10,084 bases of DNA. Origin: Phycisphaerae bacterium. GTDB lineage: Bacteria; Planctomycetota; Phycisphaerae; Phycisphaerales; SM1A02. The notes beneath the pieces are model-generated. The model was not told the DNA's origin, searched no databases, and saw only the letters and a program-made list of their open reading frames with translations. This document shows, one piece after another, positions 1 through 6,510 of the stretch (positions are counted from its first letter, which is position 1; every line of letters begins with the position of its first letter). Where the stretch lies: NCBI GenBank assembly GCA_002684755.1, contig NYVS01000032.1, forward strand, positions 1 to 10,084. Reading direction: 5' to 3'. The position numbers and the translations under genes were made by a program.

Positions 1-1
1 A

Positions 2-583
2 ACGCCCATGAAGTCGATCGCGTTTTCCTTCGGGGAACGGACGGTGCGCGGCGAAGCCATGGTGAGTGAGACGGGCATCGAAGGTGGAGCCGTCTATGCG
101 CTCTCGCCGGACCTGCGTGACGCCATCGATGCGACGGGGTCCGCCAGATTGCTCATCGACCTGAAACCGGACAACGACCTGGCACAACTTGCCGCCAGGC
201 TCGAGGGTGGCCGGCAAGGGGACACCGTGACCAGTCGCCTGCGAAAGGTCGGCCTGCCACCGGTCTCGATCGCGGTGCTGAGAGAGGGTGTGCGTTCCCT
301 GCCTCAGGATCCGGTCGCGCTGGCGAACGCCATCAAGGCAGTCCCGATCACGCTCACTGGAACCGGCGGCATGACCCGCGCCATCTCGACCGCCGGTGGG
401 GTGCGGGCCGAGGCCATCGATGCGGCGCTCATGCTTCGTGCGAAACCGGGATGTTTCGTGGCGGGCGAAATGCTCGATTGGGAAGCGCCGACGGGCGGGT
501 ATCTGCTCCAGGCCTGCTTTGCATCAGGACGGGCGGCCGCCAAGGGGGCGCTCGATTGGTTGGTGGCGCCGAAGTCCTCGTGA
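2..583 (+). CDS. HI0933/TIGR03862-family flavoprotein (NAD(P)/FAD-dependent oxidoreductase), C-terminal part
   Basis: This is the C-terminal 193 residues of a flavoprotein; the reading frame is open to the left edge, so the start and the N-terminal Rossmann FAD-binding part lie outside the window. The family is about 400 residues, so roughly half is missing. An AISTAGGV segment (fragment residues 127-134) is followed by GEMLDWEAPTGGYLLQA (155-171), the conserved C-terminal FAD-contacting block of the HI0933/BaiN-like flavoproteins, in particular the TIGR03862 subgroup. The middle of the fragment (about 35-115) is the helical insert typical of the family. The physiological substrate of this subgroup is not established. 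The gene ends 86 bp from the convergent DUF1772 gene. The ATG at position 8 is internal to the protein, not the start. The family assignment is firm; any specific reaction would be a guess. Confidence 0.9.
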   Translation, partial: TPMKSIAFSFGERTVRGEAMVSETGIEGGAVYALSPDLRDAIDATGSARLLIDLKPDNDLAQLAARLEGGRQGDTVTSRLRKVGLPPVSIAVLREGVRSLPQDPVALANAIKAVPITLTGTGGMTRAISTAGGVRAEAIDAALMLRAKPGCFVAGEMLDWEAPTGGYLLQACFASGRAAAKGALDWLVAPKSS

Positions 584-669
584 TCCGGGAAGACACCCCC
601 GAACTCGGTCCGTCGGTCGCACATTCGGATCGATCCGCGCCGATCACAGAAAGCCCGACGGAAATCGAC

Positions 670-1143
670 CTAGAGCGCGAGTGCCAGCAGCGGAACCGCC
701 GCGATGCAGAAGACGGTTCGCACGTGATTCCATCGGGTCCATTCGCGGAGGTACCGCTTCCACAGGGCCCGGCCAGGCTCCGTGTCGATCGAGGCCTGAT
801 CGAGCCGATCGTTCAGCGGGACGTTTCGGACCGCCGTCACCCCGAATCCGCCCAGCAGGTAGCAGGCGGATCCGGCCACCGCGAACCCGAAGCCGGGCGT
901 TCGAGCGATCACCGCGAGGATGATCACGGCCAGCGAAACCAGTGCCGTCCCCGCGAACAGGCCCAGGAACATCGGATTCAGGATCCGGCGGTTGATGATC
1001 TGCATGGCACGCATCCCCTCGCCGTCCGGCATCTCCTCGAACGAGCCCATCACGCAATTGGAGAAGATGAAGAACAGGCCGCCGTTCAGGCCGGACCCGA
1101 CGAGCGCGACGATGATGAATGTCTCGAGCAGGGCCATGGTCAT
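670..1143 (-). CDS. DUF1772 (anthrone oxygenase-like) integral membrane protein
   Basis: A 157-residue membrane protein of the DUF1772 family, which also contains fungal anthrone-oxygenase-like proteins; the role of the bacterial members is mostly unknown. Four hydrophobic segments lie near residues 5-28, 56-79, 85-105 and 138-156. Family marks are FSNCVM near 27-32, a MQ.IN stretch at 47-51, the NVPLND motif at 107-112 and WTRWNHVRT at 135-143. The first ATG (1143) overlaps the stop of the upstream azoR-like gene as ATGA. A second in-frame ATG (1137) has GAGG 7 nt before it and could be the real start, giving 155 residues. The close coupling to a quinone/azo reductase suggests a shared redox or detoxification task, but that is inference from position only. 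Confidence 0.88.
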   Translation of the reverse strand: MTMALLETFIIVALVGSGLNGGLFFIFSNCVMGSFEEMPDGEGMRAMQIINRRILNPMFLGLFAGTALVSLAVIILAVIARTPGFGFAVAGSACYLLGGFGVTAVRNVPLNDRLDQASIDTEPGRALWKRYLREWTRWNHVRTVFCIAAVPLLALAL

Positions 1144-1784
1144 ACCTCGGTCGGGAGGCTCGCCGCGATCGCGTCGATCTCGGCCATCGCCGCCTCCACT
1201 GACTCCTGGTGCCGGGCGTCCGCGAACTCCTCGTTACCGATTCGGATGAACCGGACCTCGGTCATGCCGATGAACCCGAGAACCGTCCGAAGGTGCGGCT
1301 CCATGTGGTTCAAGGAGGCCAGGGTCCCGCCGGGGTGCAGTTCGATGTCGCCGGCGGACACCAGCACCGTCACCGGCCGTTCTCCGGCAAGGGGGACGTA
1401 GGGATTCTCGCGACCGGGATCGATGTCGAAGGTGCGTCCCACGCGGACGATCTGATCGATCCAGGCCTTCAGCTGGGCCGGCATGCCGAAGTTGTAGATC
1501 GGGGCGCCGATGACCACGGCGTCCGCGGCGAGCAGCTCGTCGATCAGTTCATCGCTGACCGCGATCGCCTCGCGCATTCTGTCGTCATGCTTGTTCGGTT
1601 CGGAATACGCCGCCGCGATCCAGGGCTCGCTGACCGCGGGTGGCGACTCGATTCCGACGTCGCGATGCAACACCTCGCCGTCGGCGTGGGTCGTCTCCCA
1701 GCGTTCGACGAACCGCTGCACCATGCTTCGGGTGACCGACCGCGTGACGCGACCGCTTGCATTGACGGCGAGAAGCCTCTTCAT
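1140..1784 (-). CDS. azoR: FMN-dependent NADH:quinone oxidoreductase / azoreductase, AzoR-like
   Basis: A 214-residue flavodoxin-like cytosolic protein, about the usual AzoR length (around 200). Enzymes of this family use NADH and FMN for two-electron reduction of quinones and azo compounds, as homodimers. Seen in the sequence: a Rossmann-type first strand with the FMN phosphate loop (LLAVNASGRVTRSVTR, residues 4-19), the AzoR signature PIYNFGMPAQLKAWIDQIVR (95-114) followed by GRTF, an SAGD loop at 143-146 where E. coli AzoR has SRGG, and LGFIGMTEVRFI (169-180). The ATG at 1784 is the natural start because the phosphate loop begins at once; no clear Shine-Dalgarno precedes it. The gene is followed by the DUF1772 gene with a 4-bp overlap and preceded, 213 bp away, by the membrane protein at 1998-2834 on the same strand. 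The native substrate cannot be read from the sequence. Confidence 0.93.
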   Translation of the reverse strand: MKRLLAVNASGRVTRSVTRSMVQRFVERWETTHADGEVLHRDVGIESPPAVSEPWIAAAYSEPNKHDDRMREAIAVSDELIDELLAADAVVIGAPIYNFGMPAQLKAWIDQIVRVGRTFDIDPGRENPYVPLAGERPVTVLVSAGDIELHPGGTLASLNHMEPHLRTVLGFIGMTEVRFIRIGNEEFADARHQESVEAAMAEIDAIAASLPTEV

Positions 1785-1997
1785 GACTCGAGACTAGCAC
1801 GTCGATCTTTCCCGGATGACGGCGGTGATGGTCGGTATCTTCCCCATATTTCGAACGGAGAATCGACGATGGCGTCTTCGGCGACGCGACCGCGCTTCTG
1901 GAGAGCATCGCGGCTCGGTTCCAAGGCGAAGTCCATCGATGCGGCGTCGGAGGCGGCCGCGAGGCCGTGGCCGGTCGAGTGGGGCGTCTCGTTCGGC

Positions 1998-2834
1998 TCA
2001 CGATCGAACGGAGAGCAGGGGGATCCCCTCGATCGCCTGCCAGAAGAGCAACCCGCCCAGCAACGCGTATCCGACGGAGAAGGCGACGATCACCGCCAGC
2101 TGGCGTCGATCGTTCATTCGCGTCCGTCCCAGCAGGAAGGCGACGAAGGGGATCACCTGGATGCCGTGCAGGCCGATCAGATGCGCGACGCGGAGATCAC
2201 CGGCGTTCGCATTCCAGTGAACCACCGGCAGTCCCGGGCCGCCGTCTTCGGCGCCCACGGAATGACCGCCGTTCGAGATCATGAACCCACCCACGCCGCT
2301 TCCGAGGAGCAGGATGAACAAGCCGATGCGGATGGACCAGATCCACGGCCGCGGGCCATCCGCCGCGCGGAACACGAAGAGGGCCGTCAGGACGACGAGC
2401 ATCACCGTGTTGAGCAGGACGAGGATTCCCATCCAGCCGAAGATCGTGCCGTCCAGCGGTGTGTCGAAGTTGAAGTGGGATCGTGTTCCGCGGATCGCCT
2501 GCGTGAAGATCAACAGGTTCTCGAAGAACATCAGCACCGCGATCGTCCAGCCGATCGCGGAGGCCGGACCGCGGCCGATTCGCAGGGAGGGCAGGAACCA
2601 GGCGACGGTCCACAGATAGAGTCCGACGGAGAAGCCGAACTTCGCCGGCTTGATCCAGCGATCGATCCCGAGCACCGTGGTGTCGTCGATCAGCATCAGC
2701 ACCAGGAACACGGCGGCCGCGGTCAGGTTCAAGAGGCCGACCGCCGCGAGGCCGCGATGTCTCGACCAGCGTCCGATCAGTGGGGCGGGCGGTTGCATCG
2801 TTCGCGATCGGGAGTCGGACCCCCGGAATTCCAT
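1998..2834 (-). CDS. Conserved seven-helix membrane protein of unknown function
   Basis: A 278-residue integral membrane protein. I recognise it as a conserved hypothetical type but cannot name a function. About seven hydrophobic segments lie near residues 29-49, 65-82, 92-112, 132-155, 166-186, 215-236 and 243-266. Striking polar motifs, probably in loops or at helix ends, are WIKPAKF (60-66), RGTRSHFN (115-122), GGHSVGAEDGGPGLP (189-203) and GDLRVAHLIGLHGIQ (212-226). Several histidines (120, 191, 206, 218, 223) are candidates for metal, heme or quinone contact, but this is speculation. An alternative start is the ATG at 2798, which removes a 12-residue polar N-terminus; neither start has a strong ribosome site. 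It lies upstream of azoR on the same strand, separated by 213 bp, so co-transcription is possible but not shown. It is divergent from the flavoprotein gene at 3065. Confidence 0.85.
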   Translation of the reverse strand: MEFRGSDSRSRTMQPPAPLIGRWSRHRGLAAVGLLNLTAAAVFLVLMLIDDTTVLGIDRWIKPAKFGFSVGLYLWTVAWFLPSLRIGRGPASAIGWTIAVLMFFENLLIFTQAIRGTRSHFNFDTPLDGTIFGWMGILVLLNTVMLVVLTALFVFRAADGPRPWIWSIRIGLFILLLGSGVGGFMISNGGHSVGAEDGGPGLPVVHWNANAGDLRVAHLIGLHGIQVIPFVAFLLGRTRMNDRRQLAVIVAFSVGYALLGGLLFWQAIEGIPLLSVRS

Positions 2835-3049
2835 GTCGTGTGAACTGCAGCGGGTGGTCGGTCGCCCGGATCGAGTGGTGAGCAGGATACGGAGATCGAA
2901 CCACGGGTCAAGGATGCACCGTCGCGATCCCCTTCGGCATTCCTTCGACGATTCATCGGATAGGCTGCAAAGGCCGGGTGGGGGCGCTCGATGCGATCGG
3001 CGCGTCTGCTCGAGCCCGTTCGAACGACATTCCCAGTGATCGCGCGATC

Positions 3050-3054
3050 AGGAG
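3050..3054 (+). promoter_or_regulatory. Ribosome binding site for the Tat flavoprotein
   Basis: AGGAG lies 10 nt before the ATG at 3065 and 7 nt before an in-frame GTG at 3062. It decides against the longer open frame starting at 2978 and puts the Tat motif at the very N-terminus. Confidence 0.7.
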
Positions 3055-3064
3055 ATTCAACGTG

Positions 3065-4618
3065 ATGCAGGATCCAGATGTCCGGATTACACGGCGGACC
3101 GCCCTCAAGGGTGCCGCGGTCGGCAGTGTCGGCGTCGTCGTCGGAAGTTCGCTCGCCGAACAGGTCGCGAAACAGGGCGGCGCCCTGCCGGAGATGACCA
3201 TGACACCGAACGAGGAGTGGTTCGCCCAGCGGGCGTGGAGCGTCAGCGCCAACAAGGTCGTCCCGCGAGCGGATGGAACCACCACCGCCGTCACCACCCT
3301 GGCCACGCGGATCGAGCATCCATCCTCCGCCGAAGAGATCGCCGCCATCGTGAAGTCGCTTCCGGCGACCACCCCGATCGCCTGCGTCTGCGGCGGGCAC
3401 GAAGCATCGGGTACCGCGCTCGTCGCGGCCCGCGGCGCGGTGATCCTCGACCTCGGCGGCCTCAAGTCGATCGAGTTCGAGTCGGCCGACGACGGAACGC
3501 TGGTCACGGTGGGATCGGGCGTGGTCTTTCGCGAACTCGTCGAGGCGGTCAAGGGCGAGGGTGGCGCGTTGCCCGTCGGAACCGGGCCCGGCGTCGGCGT
3601 GGCGGGGTACGCCCTCAACGGCGGGCTGAGCAGTTACTTCTCGAGACGGCTCGGTCTGCTGGGGCAGCGCGCCGTGAAGATGACCGTGGTGACCGCCGAC
3701 GGCGAGATCCGCGTGCTGACGCCGGAGGACGAACTGTTCACGGCGATGCTCGGTGCGGGAAGCGCCCTGGCCATCGTCGTCGACATCACGTTCCGAGTGG
3801 CCGACGCCAGCACCATCAAGGGCGCCGAGCAGCGCGTCTTCGGATACGAGACGCGAGCCCAGGCGGTCGAGTTCTCGAAGAAGGCGATGCAGTTCATGAA
3901 GGAGCGGGTGATGCCGAACGACTCGGTCTCGCTCGAGATCGTCGTGACCGGCACCAAGGCGATCGTCGCGACGACGGTCTTCTACGACACCTTCGAAGGC
4001 GGTACCGCCGAGTTCGTCGAGCCGCTTGAGGCCATCGCATCGGAGATGGAGCTTCCGACGTTCGCGGAGGCCCACTGGGGCTCGTGGTACGAGGCCGCCG
4101 CGGCGCTGTGGCCGGTGATCGCCGAGCAGCAGGGCAGTCCGCTCGCGACGAGCTATCACTGTGCGGGGACGACCGGGATTCCCGAGGACGCGGTGCTCGA
4201 CTTCGTGGGCGATGTTCTGGTCGGCGAAGCGCCGCTCGATGAAGCGGAGATGTCGATCGTCGAGATCCGGACGCTCGGCGGCCAGGCCCAGCAGGGGCGT
4301 CGGATTCCGAGCGGCAACTGCGATCACGCCTTCTTCGTGGATCTGGTCACGCTCTACGACGCGAGCACCAAGTCGCCGGCCCAGCGACAGGAGATCGTCG
4401 ATCTCACGAACCGGGTCGTCGACAAGTCCCGTGCGGTCCCCGGGCTCGGGGTCGACTTCAGCGGCACCCATTCGCAACCGGACGACGTGGATCGATCCGC
4501 GGTCGCCGCCGAGATCTTCGGATCGGCCGAGATGGCTCGCGTCATCAAGACGCAGAAGAGCAAGGTGGATCCTGAGAACCGGTTCAGGTTCAATCCGTTC
4601 GCGAAGTTCGTGGGGTGA
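3065..4618 (+). CDS. Tat-exported FAD-binding oxidoreductase, PCMH / berberine-bridge-enzyme type
   Basis: A 517-residue flavoprotein predicted to be exported folded by the Tat system. The N-terminus has TRRTALKG (residues 9-16; twin arginines 10-11) followed by a hydrophobic stretch to about residue 33. The PCMH FAD domain spans roughly 85-260. GGHEASG (110-116) matches the BBE position where His forms the 8-alpha-histidyl FAD bond (here His112). The later block PVGTGPGVGVAGYALNGG lacks the cysteine that makes the second, 6-S-cysteinyl bond in bicovalent members, so a single covalent link is expected. The C-terminus ends in DPENRFRFNPF, the BBE C-terminal motif. Such enzymes oxidise alcohols, sugars or secondary metabolites with O2 or another acceptor; the substrate here is unknown. 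An alternative start is the GTG at 3062. The upstream gene is divergent and the downstream DUF2200 gene convergent, so it is probably monocistronic. Confidence 0.92.
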   Translation: MQDPDVRITRRTALKGAAVGSVGVVVGSSLAEQVAKQGGALPEMTMTPNEEWFAQRAWSVSANKVVPRADGTTTAVTTLATRIEHPSSAEEIAAIVKSLPATTPIACVCGGHEASGTALVAARGAVILDLGGLKSIEFESADDGTLVTVGSGVVFRELVEAVKGEGGALPVGTGPGVGVAGYALNGGLSSYFSRRLGLLGQRAVKMTVVTADGEIRVLTPEDELFTAMLGAGSALAIVVDITFRVADASTIKGAEQRVFGYETRAQAVEFSKKAMQFMKERVMPNDSVSLEIVVTGTKAIVATTVFYDTFEGGTAEFVEPLEAIASEMELPTFAEAHWGSWYEAAAALWPVIAEQQGSPLATSYHCAGTTGIPEDAVLDFVGDVLVGEAPLDEAEMSIVEIRTLGGQAQQGRRIPSGNCDHAFFVDLVTLYDASTKSPAQRQEIVDLTNRVVDKSRAVPGLGVDFSGTHSQPDDVDRSAVAAEIFGSAEMARVIKTQKSKVDPENRFRFNPFAKFVG

Positions 4619-4726
4619 ACGGGGGCCGGTCGCGGCGCTTCGCGGCTTTTCGTGGCTCTTGCCGCGGCCCGTGGTGGGCGTGGGTCCCGTCCGGGGCGCG
4701 AACGGGGAGGCGTCACCCCGGTGAAG

Positions 4727-5095
4727 TCATTTCGTTCGAAGGATCTTCTCCATCTTGCGGCCCTTCGCAAGTTCGTCGACCAGCTTGTCGAGGTATCGAG
4801 TCTGCCTGGTCAGCGGAGTCTCGATGTCCTCGATTCGGTAGCCACAGATCACGCCCTTGATCAACTCCGCGTTCGGATGGAGCGTCGCCCGCTCGAAGAA
4901 CGTCTCGAAGGTCACCTCTTCGTCGACGAGCGCGGCGAGCGTCTTGTCGTCGAATCCGGTCAGCCACTCGATCACCTCGTGCAGCTCGGCCTCCGTCCGG
5001 CCTTTCTTCTCCACCTTGTCGATGTAGAGGGGATAGACCTTGGCGAAGCTCATCTTCGCGACGCGCGCGTCATGTTCGGGAGTGGTCTTCGGCAT
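4727..5095 (-). CDS. DUF2200 family protein
   Basis: A 122-residue soluble protein that matches the DUF2200 family over its whole length. Conserved stretches are RVAKMSFAKVYPLYIDKVEKK (11-31, of which KVEKKGRTEAELHEVIEWLTG continues), VTFETFFERATLHPNA (61-76), LIKGVICGYRIEDIE (78-92) and LDKLVDELAKGRKMEKILR at the C-terminus. No function is established for the family; there is no signal peptide or membrane segment, so it is probably cytosolic. The ATG at 5095 is chosen because the family begins a few residues before the RVAKM block; the longer open frame up to 5218 adds 41 residues of low-complexity, non-conserved sequence. No strong Shine-Dalgarno is seen. It converges on the flavoprotein gene (108 bp apart) and is divergent from the glycosyltransferase gene to its right. 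Confidence 0.93.
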   Translation of the reverse strand: MPKTTPEHDARVAKMSFAKVYPLYIDKVEKKGRTEAELHEVIEWLTGFDDKTLAALVDEEVTFETFFERATLHPNAELIKGVICGYRIEDIETPLTRQTRYLDKLVDELAKGRKMEKILRTK

Positions 5096-5300
5096 GTGGC
5101 GGGTTCCGATTCTGGGTCCGAATCTTGAGATCCGCTGATTCAAAGACAGAATAGGCCAATCTCCCGGTCGGCCACGGTGGGTCGGAGATTCGCCGCCTCG
5201 TTCTGGATCGGACGCCATGATCGGGTTCCGGAGGGGTAGGCTGTCGACGCGAGATCGTGTTCGACATCCCTCAGCCCACGCGATCGCATCCGATCGCTTC

Positions 5301-5305
5301 AGGAA
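5301..5305 (+). promoter_or_regulatory. Possible ribosome binding site for the 5317 start
   Basis: AGGAA lies 11 nt before the in-frame ATG at 5317. The upstream GTG at 5257 has no ribosome site at normal distance (the nearest purine-rich run, GGAGGGG at 5230-5236, is about 20 nt away), so this site favours the shorter protein. Confidence 0.45.
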
Positions 5306-5316
5306 TCGCTCCCTAC

Positions 5317-6510
5317 ATGTGGAACAGGCCTCTCATCAGCCCCGGCAGGCATCTGGCGATGATGGAGTGGGCGGGGAAGTTCGACCGCAACCTGCCGTGG
5401 CTCTACCGTCGGATTCGCCGCTGGGAATATCCCGATCGGCACCTGCCGTCGACGGCGGATCGAGAGACTGCAGCGACTTCGCAGGCGACCTACTCCGAGG
5501 CTTGGCGGGCGAACATCGGGGCTGCCGGGCGCGAGTTCGACCGGCCGGCGCTTCCGGTGCACCTCAGCCACCATCCGATTGCGAAGAACATCCGGCAGAT
5601 CGCGACGGGCGTTCACCTCGCGACGCGACTCGGTCGGCGTCTGGAGATCGCGGCGGGGAATCCCCGGGAGGAGTCGTTCTTCGCACGGGAGGGAAAGGGC
5701 GACTGGCACCCATGGCTCTGGGGACGGATCGAACGCGCTCGAGCATCGAATGCTCCGGCCGTCTCGGCCGGGAGCGGAGACGAGCCGTCCGATCTCTGGG
5801 GGCTCTACTTCCGGAACCAGCCCGGTGCCGGCATCGAGGTGAACGATGTGCTGGCGCGTGAAGACCGCCGCATCCCGCGATGGCAGCGGAAGGTGCTTGA
5901 GATGGCGATCTGCTGCACCGAGACCTTCCGTCTCAACGATCTCGTCGCGGAACGCGTCGATGCCTGGAGAAGGGCCATGGACTGGCCGGTGGACGCGCCG
6001 GTCCTAGGCCTCCATGTCCGGCGTGGTGATGCGGCGAGCGAAGATCTGGATCGGAGCACCCGCCGGAGTCAGACCCTCGAGGAGTATCTCGCGGCCGCCG
6101 ACCGAATCTGTTCGAGGTACGACATCCGGACGATCTACCTGAGCACTGAATCACAGCAGGAAGTCGATCGAGCCCGGACGCTGCGACCGAACCACCGGAT
6201 ACTGGCCCTGCCGCACGACCGTTCGGTGTTCCCGACCATCGAGTCCGAATCGAGGTTCATCGAGGACGTCGCGCTGGACGATCCCGGACTCGTCGAGCCG
6301 CTCGTGGTGAGTGCGCTGGCCGATCTCCACCTGCTCGGTGAATCCAGCGCATTCATCGGCACCTTCAATTCCGAATTCAGCATGCTCGGGTGGCTGCTGT
6401 GCATCGGGCGGAGTCGCGAGGTGGTTCCGTACATCGATCTGACCACCCATCTCGGTCACCAGAGCTTTCAAGGGCGACTCGATTTCTGGATGGACCCGCC
6501 CTCAGACTGA
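5317..6510 (+). CDS. GT23-like (alpha-1,6-fucosyltransferase / NodZ-like) glycosyltransferase, copy 1
   Basis: A 397-residue putative GT-B glycosyltransferase resembling FUT8/NodZ, which transfer fucose from GDP-fucose. The C-terminal half carries the family motifs: LGLHVRRGD (residues 230-238; compare HVRRTD in FUT8, where the arginines bind GDP), IYLSTES (273-279; ATDD in FUT8), and ADLHLLGESSAFIGTFNSEF (335-354), matching the FUT8 block with an Asp and a Ser near the donor. The N-terminal half (1-200) is much less conserved and presumably binds the acceptor. No signal peptide or membrane segment is seen, so a cytosolic enzyme is expected. An in-frame GTG at 5257 would add 20 residues; I prefer 5317 because of the AGGAA before it and the lower third-position GC of the extra codons. 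It converges on the other GT23-like gene, overlapping by 9 bp. Donor and acceptor are inferred from fold only. Confidence 0.8.
   Translation: MWNRPLISPGRHLAMMEWAGKFDRNLPWLYRRIRRWEYPDRHLPSTADRETAATSQATYSEAWRANIGAAGREFDRPALPVHLSHHPIAKNIRQIATGVHLATRLGRRLEIAAGNPREESFFAREGKGDWHPWLWGRIERARASNAPAVSAGSGDEPSDLWGLYFRNQPGAGIEVNDVLAREDRRIPRWQRKVLEMAICCTETFRLNDLVAERVDAWRRAMDWPVDAPVLGLHVRRGDAASEDLDRSTRRSQTLEEYLAAADRICSRYDIRTIYLSTESQQEVDRARTLRPNHRILALPHDRSVFPTIESESRFIEDVALDDPGLVEPLVVSALADLHLLGESSAFIGTFNSEFSMLGWLLCIGRSREVVPYIDLTTHLGHQSFQGRLDFWMDPPSD

Noticed and set aside
626..637. 12-bp perfect palindrome CGGATCGATCCG between convergent genes
   Set aside because: No loop and no T-run for a terminator, and the window is full of GATCGATC-like words, so a palindrome of this size is not special.
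451..1401. 316-codon + strand open frame over the DUF1772 gene
   Set aside because: Low-complexity product, antisense to the conserved DUF1772 and azoR frames.
1209..2843. 544-codon + strand open frame across azoR and the membrane protein
   Set aside because: It runs antisense to two well-supported genes and its product has no recognisable motif; only its part near 1869 has a plausible start site.
2777..4477. 566-codon open frame on the - strand, antisense to the Tat flavoprotein gene
   Set aside because: Its product is low-complexity, rich in Arg, Asp and His, and resembles no known protein. The + strand frame carries clear FAD-domain motifs. Long antisense frames are common at this GC content.
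4628..4669. Possible hairpin between the flavoprotein and DUF2200 genes (4628-4636 pairing with 4661-4669)
   Set aside because: Nine pairs including one G-U with a loop of 24 nt and no T-run after it; such pairing is expected by chance at this GC content. It could still be a weak two-way terminator.
5096..5218. Longer N-terminus for the DUF2200 protein
   Set aside because: The extra 41 residues are not part of the family, whose conserved block begins soon after the Met at 5095.
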